Under the pieces are notes generated by a model. That model worked only from the letters and a program-made list of their open reading frames with translations, was not told the origin of the DNA and searched no databases. From Rhodococcus sp. HM1 (lineage in GTDB: Bacteria > Actinomycetota > Actinomycetes > Mycobacteriales > Mycobacteriaceae), in the NCBI RefSeq assembly GCF_023218075.1, contig NZ_JALPTB010000043.1:1-56977 (forward strand): a stretch of 56,977 nucleotides of DNA. The letters are read 5' to 3'. Shown here in pieces: positions 16,958-24,732 of the stretch. The position numbers and the translations under genes are program-made. Within the stretch, counting starts at the first letter, position 1. The number at the start of each line of letters is the position of its first letter.

Positions 16958-17869
16958 ATGGCTCGACCCACAGAGCAACCTCGGCCGAAGAACGCCGCGA
17001 TCCTCGCTCTCGAGGCTCGTCTGTCGTCGAATCCCGTCGGTCGCGTCGTCGAGCGGACCCTGGTGGGACTGGCACAGATCGAGCTGGTGGACCGGGCGAT
17101 GACACTGGCCGCTCAGCTGTTCACGTCCGTACTGCCGGTGCTCATGGCCGCGTCGATCGTCGCCGACACGACCGTGGTGCGACGCACCGTGCAGGACCGC
17201 TACCGCATCGACACCTCGCTCCTTTACCCCGGCGACGCCCTGCCGATGATCCCGCAGACCGCCGCGTTCGGGGTGGTGGGCGTGATCATGGTCGTGATCG
17301 GCGGGACGTCGTTCGCGCGCGCTCTCGGCCGCATGTACGGAAAGGTATGGCACACACCGAGCCTCGGGTTGCCCGATGCCTGGCGGTGGTTCGCTGTCCT
17401 GTTCGTCGTGGCCGGCTCGATTCCGCTCGTCGCGCTGATCCAGCTGTCGGAGATTCCGATCCTGATCCTGGTCGGCCAGTGGTGCCTGTGGACGTGCGTG
17501 TGGGCGGGATGCCCCTACCTGCTGACGGTGGGGTTCGTCTCCGGCCGGGTCCTGTGGATCACCGGGATGATCACAGCGACGTTGCTCACCGGGCTCGATG
17601 CAGCGAGCCGCATCGTGATGCCGCGGGTGATCGCAGACTCGTATGCGCACTTCGGCGTACTCGGAATCGTGTTCAGCGGGATCGGCTGGCTGTTCGTCTT
17701 CGCGGTGGTGCTCGTGGCCGCACCGGTGATTGCCGAAGCTTCGATGACGGACCGCGTTCCGGCGTACTCTGTGCCCACCGCCACGTCGGATTCTCGGTCG
17801 TCCGACCGTCCTCCCGGGGCGAACGACTCGGCAGGAACCGAAAGCGATGGCTCCGACGGGAGGTCGTGA
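16958..17869 (+). CDS. YihY/BrkB-like inner membrane protein
   Basis: A polytopic membrane protein of 303 residues with about six hydrophobic helices. It opens with a cytosolic N-terminus, then VDRAMTLAAQLFTSVLPVLMAA, the conserved first helix region of YihY/BrkB proteins. Helices at FGVVGVIMVVIGGTSFARAL, WRWFAVLFVVAGSIPLVALI and others follow. It ends in a Ser/Asp-rich tail. The function is unknown; BrkB-like proteins were once called ribonuclease BN but are membrane proteins, possibly transporters. Its TGA is directly followed by the ATG of the DUF389 gene, so the two are translationally coupled. Confidence 0.75.
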   Translation: MARPTEQPRPKNAAILALEARLSSNPVGRVVERTLVGLAQIELVDRAMTLAAQLFTSVLPVLMAASIVADTTVVRRTVQDRYRIDTSLLYPGDALPMIPQTAAFGVVGVIMVVIGGTSFARALGRMYGKVWHTPSLGLPDAWRWFAVLFVVAGSIPLVALIQLSEIPILILVGQWCLWTCVWAGCPYLLTVGFVSGRVLWITGMITATLLTGLDAASRIVMPRVIADSYAHFGVLGIVFSGIGWLFVFAVVLVAAPVIAEASMTDRVPAYSVPTATSDSRSSDRPPGANDSAGTESDGSDGRS

Positions 17870-18836
17870 ATGCTGCACCTGGTGATTCCCTCGAGCCAGC
17901 GTCGTGACCTCGGCGAACTCGAAGACCGCCTGGACCTGTCCGTCGGTGATGCGGGGGCGAAACGTTCGGCATTCTGGGCGATGCTCACACTGTCCGCCGT
18001 GATCGCGGTGGCGGGCGTGGTGAGCGACTCGAACGCAACCGTGATCGGCGCGATGATCGTGGCGCCGCTGTCCACGCCGATACTCGGTGTGGGACTGGGC
18101 ATCACCGTCGGGCGCGGATCCCTGATCGTTCGCAGCCTGCTGTACATCGTCGCCGGCATCGTGCTGGTCGTCCTGCTCGGCGTCGTATTCGCTCAGGTAC
18201 TGGCGAATCCGGCTTCCGTGCTGAGCAACTCGCAGGTTCTCGGGCGTACGTCCCCCACCCTGATGGATCTGACCGCCGCTCTCGCGACCGGCCTCGTCGG
18301 GGCGGTCGCGATTACACGCCGCGACGTCGGCGACGTCCTGCCGGGCGTTGCGATCGCGATCTCCCTCGTTCCGCCACTTGCCGTGGTCGGAGTCTGCCTG
18401 GGCTCGGGAGCCGGGGCACTGGCAGCAGGGGCGTTCATCCTGTTCGCCTCCAACGTGATCGCGATGATCATCACCGCGCGTCGTGCTCGTCGCCGCCGGT
18501 TACTCCGCGGAGGACAGTCTCCGGACCGGGCGGCGCCGTGCGTACGTGATCCTCACGATCGCGCTGGTCGTCGTCGCGGTGCCGATGGTCGTCAACTCCC
18601 TCGCATCGCTGTGGGCACGGCAGGTTTCCAACGTGACGCAGCAGTGGCTCGGCTCGACGCCCGGAGCCGAGGTCACGGATGTGGCGTGGCAGGGCGACAC
18701 CGTCACCGTGTCCGTACTCGGTCCCGCCGAACTACCCCCGTTGAGCGAGTTGGAAGATGCCGTCGACGGGCTCTTCCCGTGGGATCCCGAACTCCAGGTC
18801 GTCCACACCGTCGGGTCCCGCGTCGAGCCGGAGTAG
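17870..18836 (+). pseudogene. DUF389 membrane protein gene with a +1 frameshift
   Basis: The first frame (from the ATG at 17870) encodes a DUF389 protein: the SDSNATVIGAMIVAPLSTPILGVGLG signature, helices, and FILFASNVIAMIITA. It then becomes arginine-rich nonsense. From about 18479 the next frame carries the natural continuation (VVLVAAGYSAEDSLRTGRRRAYVIL and the C-terminal domain) and ends at 18836. Removing one base near 18478-18480 (in GCGCGTCGTG) restores a single frame of ~322 codons. Either the gene is a recent pseudogene, or the base is a sequencing error, or frameshifting occurs. DUF389 proteins are polytopic membrane proteins of unknown role. Confidence 0.8.
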
Positions 18837-18849
18837 TGGACGGTCCCGG

Positions 18850-19349
18850 TCAGCGGCGACGAGAAACGAGATGCACCTCGGGAAACCGGTGGTACCCGGT
18901 GTCGGGACGGCTGACCGTCCGCCACATCTCGTCGAAACCGGCGGCGGCGAGCGACTCGGCGAGCCGGTCCGGGTGCCACCGCCAGGCCGGTGCGACGGCG
19001 TGATCGAACTCGACGACCTCTCCCGCTTCGTCGGTGGATTGTGCCGCAACCGCGACCACTACACCGGGGGAAGTCCTGGATGCCCAGCCGGCGAGCACGT
19101 CGGGAATTCCGCTGGGTGGCACGTGGATCAGGCTGAACCGGGCGATGATCGCCGCGATACCGCGGCCGCCGAGATCGGTGGAGGCGAGGTGCGCGTCGTC
19201 CCGTTCGAAACGGAGGCCCGGGTACAGATCCCGCGCGATCCGGAGCATCTCCCGGCTGCGACCACCGCACGCTCGAGGGGAGTCGTGTACGTGGCGGGAA
19301 AGGTATCGGCGTAGAGGTCGGCAACCGCGTCGTATCCGGGCTGATCCAT
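18850..19349 (-). pseudogene. SAM-dependent methyltransferase remnant with core deletion
   Basis: From the ATG at 19349 the frame encodes a typical class I methyltransferase N-terminus (GYDAVADLYADTFPATYTTPLER). It then loses homology at about 19258. From 19250 a different frame carries the natural downstream part: EMLRIARDLYPGLRFERDDAHL, IAAIIARFSLIHVPP (motif II/III region) and GWHRF-like ends, to the stop at 18850. The missing ~45 residues would hold the glycine-rich SAM-binding motif I. Without it, and with the halves out of frame, no working enzyme can be made. The short downstream frame (18850-19248) may be wrongly called as a gene on its own. Confidence 0.75.
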
Positions 19350-19399
19350 CACCGGATCGTCCCGGAAGACTCTCGGACGCGAACCCGCGAATACGAAGA

Positions 19400-19420
19400 A
19401 GAGAGGCGCTGCGCCTCTCT
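19400..19420. other. Perfect 9-bp hairpin between the methyltransferase remnant and helR
   Basis: AGAGAGGCG and CGCCTCTCT pair perfectly around a CTG loop. It lies in the divergent promoter region, 24 bp upstream of the RAE-like palindrome. It follows no gene end in either direction, so a terminator role is not obvious; it may block antisense read-through or be an operator. Confidence 0.45.
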
Positions 19421-19443
19421 CACTTTCAACGTATAGCGCACCC

Positions 19444-19464
19444 GGGGTCTTGCGGCAAGGCCCC
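19444..19464 (+). promoter_or_regulatory. Rifamycin-associated element (RAE)-like palindrome
   Basis: Arms GGGGTCTTGC and GCAAGGCCCC around a central G form an inverted repeat with one mismatch. This closely resembles the RAE found upstream of rifamycin-inducible resistance genes (helR, rph, arr, rox) in actinobacteria, as I remember that motif. It starts 90 bp before the helR ATG. TTGCGG inside it could serve as a -35 with CACAAT (19475-19480) as a -10. Confidence 0.8.
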
Positions 19465-19533
19465 GCTCGTGCCGCACAATCGCTGGCCGTAGCGGAAACC
19501 CATGATCGCAGCGGTGAGGGAAGTGAGGCGCAC

Positions 19534-21600
19534 ATGTCGATCCGAGGGTATGAGGACGAGCTCCGGTCCGAGCGCAGTTGTGTAGCCGGCCTGTACGCGC
19601 GGCTCGATGCCGAGCGGGCGGAGGCGAAGGCGCGGTATGCGGCCGCGTTGCGGGGCAGCGGCGGGACGCTCGTGGATCGCGAGGTCGAGGTGCGCACGCT
19701 GGCCCGGGAGGTGCAGCGGCTGAACGTCGCGGAAGGCGGGCTGTGCTTCGGCCGGCTCGACACGCCGACCGGCGAAGTCTCCTACATCGGCCGGATCGGC
19801 ATGTTCGACCGGACGAACGAATACGAACCACTGCTGCTCGACTGGCGCGCCCCGGCGGCACGCCCGTTCTACGTCGCGACCGGCTCCCACCCGGAAGGCA
19901 TGCGGCGGCGCCGACAGTTCCACACCCGTGGACGCGAGGTCGTCGAGTTCACCGACGAAGTCCTCGGCCGCCCCGACGGTCGTGACCGCGGCGGCCGGGG
20001 TGATGCCGCGCTGCTCGCGGCGGTGAACGCGCCGCGAGAGCAGGGCATGCGCGACATCGTCGCGACCATCCAGGCCGAACAGGACGCGATCATCCGCCTC
20101 GACCATCCGGGCGTGCTGGTCATCGAGGGCGGACCCGGCACCGGCAAGACCGCCGTCGCCCTGCATCGCGTCGCATACCTGCTCTACACGCAGCGCGAAC
20201 GGATGCAGCGTCACGGGGTGCTCGTCGTCGGACCGAACCCGACGCTCCTGGACCACATCGCCCACGTCCTGCCGTCGCTCGGCGAGACGAACGTGGTGTT
20301 CGCGACCACCGGCGATCTCGTGCCCGGCCTTCACGTCACCGCCGAGGACACCGCCGAGGCCGCGCGATCGAAGGGTTCGGTGGCCATCCTGAATGTGCTG
20401 ACCGCCGCGATCGCGGACCGTCAGCGCCTGCCGCAGGACCCGGTGCTCGTCGAACTCACGGACGTCACCGTGCGACTCGACGCCGAGATCGCTCGGTGGG
20501 CACGGGACGAGGCCCGCGCGAGCGGTCTTCCGCACAACCAGGCCCGGGCCGTGTTCACCGACGTCGTGACATGGGCGCTGACGGAACGGGCGATCGCTCG
20601 TATCGGCCGGGGCTGGCTGTCCCGCGACGACCGCGCGGCGTGGGAGAACCTGCGCGAGGACCTGCGCGGCGAACTCGCCGAGAACGATGTCTTCACCCGG
20701 GTTCTCGACGACCTGTGGCCGGTTCTGACACCGGAAACACTGTTGTCGGAGCTGTTCTCGTCACCCGCCCGGCTGCGGGCGGCCGGCGGTGACGACGCGC
20801 TCCTGCGCGAGCACGGCGACGCGTGGACCGTGTCCGACGTGCCACTGCTCGACGAACTCGTCGACCTCCTCGGCACGGTCGACACCGTCGACGCGGCCGA
20901 GTCCGAGCGAAAGAGGGAAACCGCCTACGCTGCCGGGGTTCTCGACCTCATGACGAACCGTGAGGATCACATGGACGACGAGGACCACCTGTTCGCCACC
21001 GACCTGCTCTACGCCGAGGAGCTCGCGGACCGCTTCGTCGAACGCGACACCCGAGACCTCGCCGAACGTGCCGCCGCGGATCGGGATTGGACATACGGGC
21101 ACGTCGTGGTCGACGAGGCGCAGGAATTGTCCGAAATGGACTGGCGCACCCCCACGGAGATCATGACCGTCGCAGCCGCGTTGCTCGCCGAGTTCTCGCC
21201 CGACACAACGCCACCGGAGTCGGTGCGCGCATGTGGAGTCGCCCCGTGGTCCCGGCACGTCGGCGACGACGACATCGCCTCGGCGATCGAAGAATTCGTC
21301 CGCGACGAGTCCGGACGCGAGGGCACCAGCGTCGTGATCGGTCCGCCCGATGTACCCGGTGCGGTCGCGGCGGCCGAAACGAAGGGCCTCGAGTTCGACA
21401 CCGTGCTGGTGGTCGATCCGGACCGGATTCTCGCCGACGGTCCGCGCGGCGCGGCCGAGCTGTACGTCGCGCTCACCCGCGCCACACAGCGGCTCGGCGT
21501 CCTCCACCGGACGCCGCTGCCGCCGGCGCTGTCCGGTCTCGTCGATATCTCTTCGTCGTCGGGCTCCGAGCACGACGTCGCAGCGGGTATGCGCCCCTGA
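19534..21600 (+). CDS. helR: HelR/HelD-type RNA polymerase-associated helicase with internal deletion
   Basis: A UvrD-like superfamily 1 ATPase of the HelD/HelR group, 688 residues. The group removes stalled or rifampicin-bound RNA polymerase from DNA. The N-terminal coiled-coil arm (residues ~1-70) is followed by GRIGMFDRTNEYEPLLLDWRAPAA. Walker A is GGPGTGKTAVALHR (~205) and Walker B VVVDEAQELSEMDW (~525-538). The C-terminal motifs are ETKGLEFDTVLVVDP and ELYVALTRATQRLGVLH. Directly after SEMDWR the sequence jumps to TPTEIMTVAAALL. About 50 residues that should contain the GDxxQ motif and the LTVNYRTP segment are missing in frame. I chose the ATG at 19534 because the RAE-like promoter lies upstream of it. 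Confidence 0.88.
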   Translation: MSIRGYEDELRSERSCVAGLYARLDAERAEAKARYAAALRGSGGTLVDREVEVRTLAREVQRLNVAEGGLCFGRLDTPTGEVSYIGRIGMFDRTNEYEPLLLDWRAPAARPFYVATGSHPEGMRRRRQFHTRGREVVEFTDEVLGRPDGRDRGGRGDAALLAAVNAPREQGMRDIVATIQAEQDAIIRLDHPGVLVIEGGPGTGKTAVALHRVAYLLYTQRERMQRHGVLVVGPNPTLLDHIAHVLPSLGETNVVFATTGDLVPGLHVTAEDTAEAARSKGSVAILNVLTAAIADRQRLPQDPVLVELTDVTVRLDAEIARWARDEARASGLPHNQARAVFTDVVTWALTERAIARIGRGWLSRDDRAAWENLREDLRGELAENDVFTRVLDDLWPVLTPETLLSELFSSPARLRAAGGDDALLREHGDAWTVSDVPLLDELVDLLGTVDTVDAAESERKRETAYAAGVLDLMTNREDHMDDEDHLFATDLLYAEELADRFVERDTRDLAERAAADRDWTYGHVVVDEAQELSEMDWRTPTEIMTVAAALLAEFSPDTTPPESVRACGVAPWSRHVGDDDIASAIEEFVRDESGREGTSVVIGPPDVPGAVAAAETKGLEFDTVLVVDPDRILADGPRGAAELYVALTRATQRLGVLHRTPLPPALSGLVDISSSSGSEHDVAAGMRP

Positions 21601-21661
21601 GCGGTACTCTCCGATCTCATACCCCGATCGCCCCGAACGGAGAACGGCATCCGGAGGCCGC

Positions 21662-21961
21662 ATGTCCGCAGTTGTCTGGCTCGCAATCGTCGTCCTGGCC
21701 GGCGTGATTCTGGACCGCGCCGCCCTGTTCGCCGAGCGTCGCGGCTGGATCTACTGGCGCAAACGCAAGCCGCCGGTGAACGGCGGGGCGGTCATGGGAG
21801 CGTTCGGCGAGATTCAGACTCTGTTGTCACCGTCGTACCGCCACGTCGCCGAGGAACAGCAGCGGCAGCGCACCTCGCGGCACAACCAGGGCACCGGTGC
21901 CGATCCGCTGGGCGTCGACCTCGACGGCGGAACGGTGCGACTGCACAGCCCGGACGACTGA
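21662..21961 (+). CDS. DUF6191-like small membrane protein
   Basis: A 99-residue protein with one N-terminal membrane helix (VVWLAIVVLAGVILDRAAL). A short basic stretch follows, then a cytosolic tail with VMGAFGEIQTLLSPSYRHVAEEQQ and VDLDGGTVRLHSPDD. This matches the DUF6191-type actinobacterial proteins as I recall them; no function is known. The ATG at 21662 is 61 bp past helR on the same strand, so it could be cotranscribed with it. Confidence 0.7.
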   Translation: MSAVVWLAIVVLAGVILDRAALFAERRGWIYWRKRKPPVNGGAVMGAFGEIQTLLSPSYRHVAEEQQRQRTSRHNQGTGADPLGVDLDGGTVRLHSPDD

Positions 21962-21991
21962 TCCCGAGATGTCGGTGGGTCTCGCTATAGT

Positions 21992-22007
21992 TCGAACATG
22001 ATTTCGA
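21992..22007. promoter_or_regulatory. SOS (LexA) box overlapping the start codon of the DUF222/HNH gene
   Basis: TCGAACATGATTTCGA differs from the consensus TCGAAC-N4-GTTCGA at one position (G to T), the same deviation as in the imuA' box. The ATG of the downstream gene (21998-22000) forms the first three spacer bases. LexA bound here would sit on the initiation region itself. Confidence 0.82.
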
Positions 22008-23509
22008 ACAGCGTCGAAGGGGAGGTCGTCGGGACGCGGCTGGCCGCCCTCGACGCCGCGGTGGACGGCCTGCTCGAGGACGATCTGACCGGCCTGCCGA
22101 ACGACGACCTGGTCGAGTTCTTCCAGCGCTTCGAAACCGTCCTGCGCAGGGCCACTGCCGTCGGCCATCGGGCGATCGTCGAGGCCGTCGAACGGCGGGT
22201 CCCGGAAGACCTCGGGTGCCGCTCGGTCAACGACTTCCTGGTCGGCACGCTGCGGATCTCCGGCGCCGACGCGGCCCGGCGGGTCAAGGGCGCGAAGAAG
22301 GTCGGCACCTGGCATTCCCTCGACGGCGAGGACATCGAACCGGAACTGCCGGCCACCGCGGCCGCTGTGAAGACCGGGACCATCGGATCCGACCATGTCG
22401 CCGCGGTCGCGAAGGTGATGCGGAAGGTGCCGCACGGGGTCGGATTCGACGAGATCACCGTCGCCGAGCAGATCCTGGCGGACGCGGCCTGCTCGGTCAC
22501 GCCCGACGATCTCGTGAAACTCGGCGCGCATCTGCTCGCGTACCTGAATCCGGACGGGGACGTGCCGGACGAGAAGGAACGCAAGCGTCGGCGTGGTCTG
22601 CGGATCGGCAAGCAGGGCGTCGATCTCATGACCCCGATCTCCGGGCTCATCGATCCCGAGACCCGGGCGCTGCTCGAACCGGTCCTGGCGAAACTCGCCC
22701 GCCCCGGCATGAACAATCCGGACGACCCCGAATCACCTTCCGGTGATGTCGAATCCGAGACCCTCGACCGCGACGCGCTCGCCAAGGCCGCGGCCCGCGA
22801 CACCCGCACCGCGGTGCAGCGCAACCACGACGGACTGAAAGTCGCCCTGTGGCAGATCTTGTCGTCGGGTGTGCTCGGCAGCCACCGCGGGCTGCCGGTG
22901 ACCGCGATCCTGACCATGACCGTCAAACAGCTCGAAGAGGAGTCCGGCGTCGTCACCACCGCCTCCGGCGGGCTGGTGCCGATCCGCGACGCGCTGCGCA
23001 TGGCCGAGACCGCGCATCCGGTGCTGGCGATTTTCGATCACCACGGCCGGCCCCTGCATCTCGGCCGCGCGAAACGACTCGCCTCGGCCGATCAGCGGCT
23101 GGCGTTGATCGCCGCCTCCGGCGGCTGCACCCGCCCGGGCTGCGATGCTCCGGCAACACTCACCGCGGTCCACCACATCACCGAATGGCAGGACGGCGGA
23201 CCCACCGACATCACCAACGAGGACCTCGCCTGCGATGCCTGCCACGCACTGGTGCACGACGGGCCCGGCGGCTGGCAAACGCGCGTCGCGTCGGCCAACT
23301 CCGAGCACCCGGGTCGCACGGAGTGGATCCCGCCACCGCACATCGACCCCGAGCAGAAGCCTCGGGTCAATCACCGTCATCATCTCGGTGATCTGTTGTC
23401 GGCGGCGTTGGCGCACTACCGCGCCCGCCGCGAAGACGAGCTGCGCGAGCACCGGCGTCGGTGGCTGCGGGAGCCGACCGGAGATACGGGTGACGGTGAC
23501 GGTCCGTAA
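21998..23509 (+). CDS. 13E12-type DUF222 protein with C-terminal HNH endonuclease motif
   Basis: The 503-residue protein has a DUF222 domain (~35-330). It starts with a helix containing LPNDDLVEFFQRFETVLRRA and carries the signature RRGLRIGKQGVDLMTPISGLIDPETRALLEPVLAKLA. An HNH module at ~370-425 reads CTRPGCDAPATLTAVHHITE..GGPTDITNEDLACDACHALVH, with the zinc cysteines and catalytic His-His. These 13E12-repeat proteins are multicopy in Rhodococcus and mycobacteria, and some are LexA-regulated. It is a likely DNA endonuclease of unknown role. The SOS box spanning its ATG marks it as damage-inducible. Confidence 0.9.
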   Translation: MISNSVEGEVVGTRLAALDAAVDGLLEDDLTGLPNDDLVEFFQRFETVLRRATAVGHRAIVEAVERRVPEDLGCRSVNDFLVGTLRISGADAARRVKGAKKVGTWHSLDGEDIEPELPATAAAVKTGTIGSDHVAAVAKVMRKVPHGVGFDEITVAEQILADAACSVTPDDLVKLGAHLLAYLNPDGDVPDEKERKRRRGLRIGKQGVDLMTPISGLIDPETRALLEPVLAKLARPGMNNPDDPESPSGDVESETLDRDALAKAAARDTRTAVQRNHDGLKVALWQILSSGVLGSHRGLPVTAILTMTVKQLEEESGVVTTASGGLVPIRDALRMAETAHPVLAIFDHHGRPLHLGRAKRLASADQRLALIAASGGCTRPGCDAPATLTAVHHITEWQDGGPTDITNEDLACDACHALVHDGPGGWQTRVASANSEHPGRTEWIPPPHIDPEQKPRVNHRHHLGDLLSAALAHYRARREDELREHRRRWLREPTGDTGDGDGP

Positions 23510-23519
23510 CCCCGGAGCG

Positions 23520-24440
23520 TCAGTAGCCCGCCGCGGGATCGACGAGTGCGATCAGCTGCTCCCCCGCGATGAACCGGGCGACGTTCTCACGCACCGTCGG
23601 CGCGAGCGTCGCGTTCAGCCCGGTGCGGGTGTTCGCGATGTGCGGGGTGATCACGACGTTGTCGAACGTCCACAGCGGATGGTCGTCGGGCAGTGGCTCG
23701 GGGTCGGTGACGTCGAGGACGGCACCGGCGATCTTCCCGCCACGCAGCGCATCGACGAGCGCGTCGGAGTCGACGAGGTTGCCGCGCGCGACATTGACGA
23801 GCCACGCGGTGTCGGGCATCGCGTCGAGCGCCTCGGCGTTCACGAGCCGGTCGGTGTCCGCGGTCGCCGGTGCCGCGACCACGAAGTGATCGGCCATCGT
23901 CCACACCTCGGCGGTGCGGCTCGCCGGAAACGTCACCGATGCTCCCTCCACGGGGCGACCGGAATAGTTCACGGCGACCACGTCGACGCCGAGCGCACGC
24001 AGTCGCGGGATCATCGCGCGGCCGATACCGCCGCATCCGACGATCGCGACGGTCGAACCGTGCAGCATCCGCACCTGCGGGTCCAGCACCGGCTTCTGCC
24101 ACCGCTGCACCGGCCGGGCTGCGGCCGCGATCGAACCGTGGAACTGCCGCAGTCCGACGAGCAGCGCCCCGACGGCATATTCGGCGACGTTGTCGGCGTA
24201 CACCCCGGACGCGTTGGTCCATATCCGGTCGGGGTCGATGATCCCGGCCCGGAAGAACGGCTCGATGCCCGCGAACGCGAGCTGCACCCAGCGCACCCCC
24301 GCCGGGAGCTCGGGGAAACCGTCGACGTCGCCGTGCCACACCAGCGCCTCGGCCTCGTGGAGCGGGACGAGTGTGCCGCCGCCCTCGACGATGGCGGCGG
24401 CGAGGTGTTCGTCGTGGTCCGGTCCGAGATGAACGCGCAT
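23520..24440 (-). CDS. D-isomer-specific 2-hydroxyacid dehydrogenase
   Basis: An NAD(P)-dependent oxidoreductase of the D-2-hydroxyacid dehydrogenase family, 306 residues. The Rossmann motif GCGGIGRAMIPRLRALG starts near residue 135. The catalytic Arg is in NVARGNLVD, the Glu in DVTDPEPLPDDHPLW, and the His in VITPHIANTRTG. It interconverts a 2-keto acid and a D-2-hydroxy acid; the substrate is not predictable. It converges with the HNH gene, 10 bp apart. The ATG at 24440 is used. Confidence 0.9.
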   Translation of the reverse strand: MRVHLGPDHDEHLAAAIVEGGGTLVPLHEAEALVWHGDVDGFPELPAGVRWVQLAFAGIEPFFRAGIIDPDRIWTNASGVYADNVAEYAVGALLVGLRQFHGSIAAAARPVQRWQKPVLDPQVRMLHGSTVAIVGCGGIGRAMIPRLRALGVDVVAVNYSGRPVEGASVTFPASRTAEVWTMADHFVVAAPATADTDRLVNAEALDAMPDTAWLVNVARGNLVDSDALVDALRGGKIAGAVLDVTDPEPLPDDHPLWTFDNVVITPHIANTRTGLNATLAPTVRENVARFIAGEQLIALVDPAAGY

Positions 24441-24732
24441 ACGCGCACCCTATCGACCGCCGGGAATACCTGCGCGGTCCGATGCGTTGACCCCGTTCGG
24501 ATCGGCACGTCACGTATCCCCCGGGCTCAAAACAATTTGCCCTCGTGGAATACCGTTCGGCTGGAGCCGCGTTGCGCCTTTCGCCGAGAGGCGATCGGGC
24601 GTGCCGGTCCCCTACTTCACGGTCGTTTCGACCGCGTTCCACCGCCACGACGGCGAATCCGTGCGGCCTACTACAGTCGCGGAGGCACGACGCCCGGCCG
24701 GGGTGTCGGCACCTCGACCGAATGGAGCGCGC

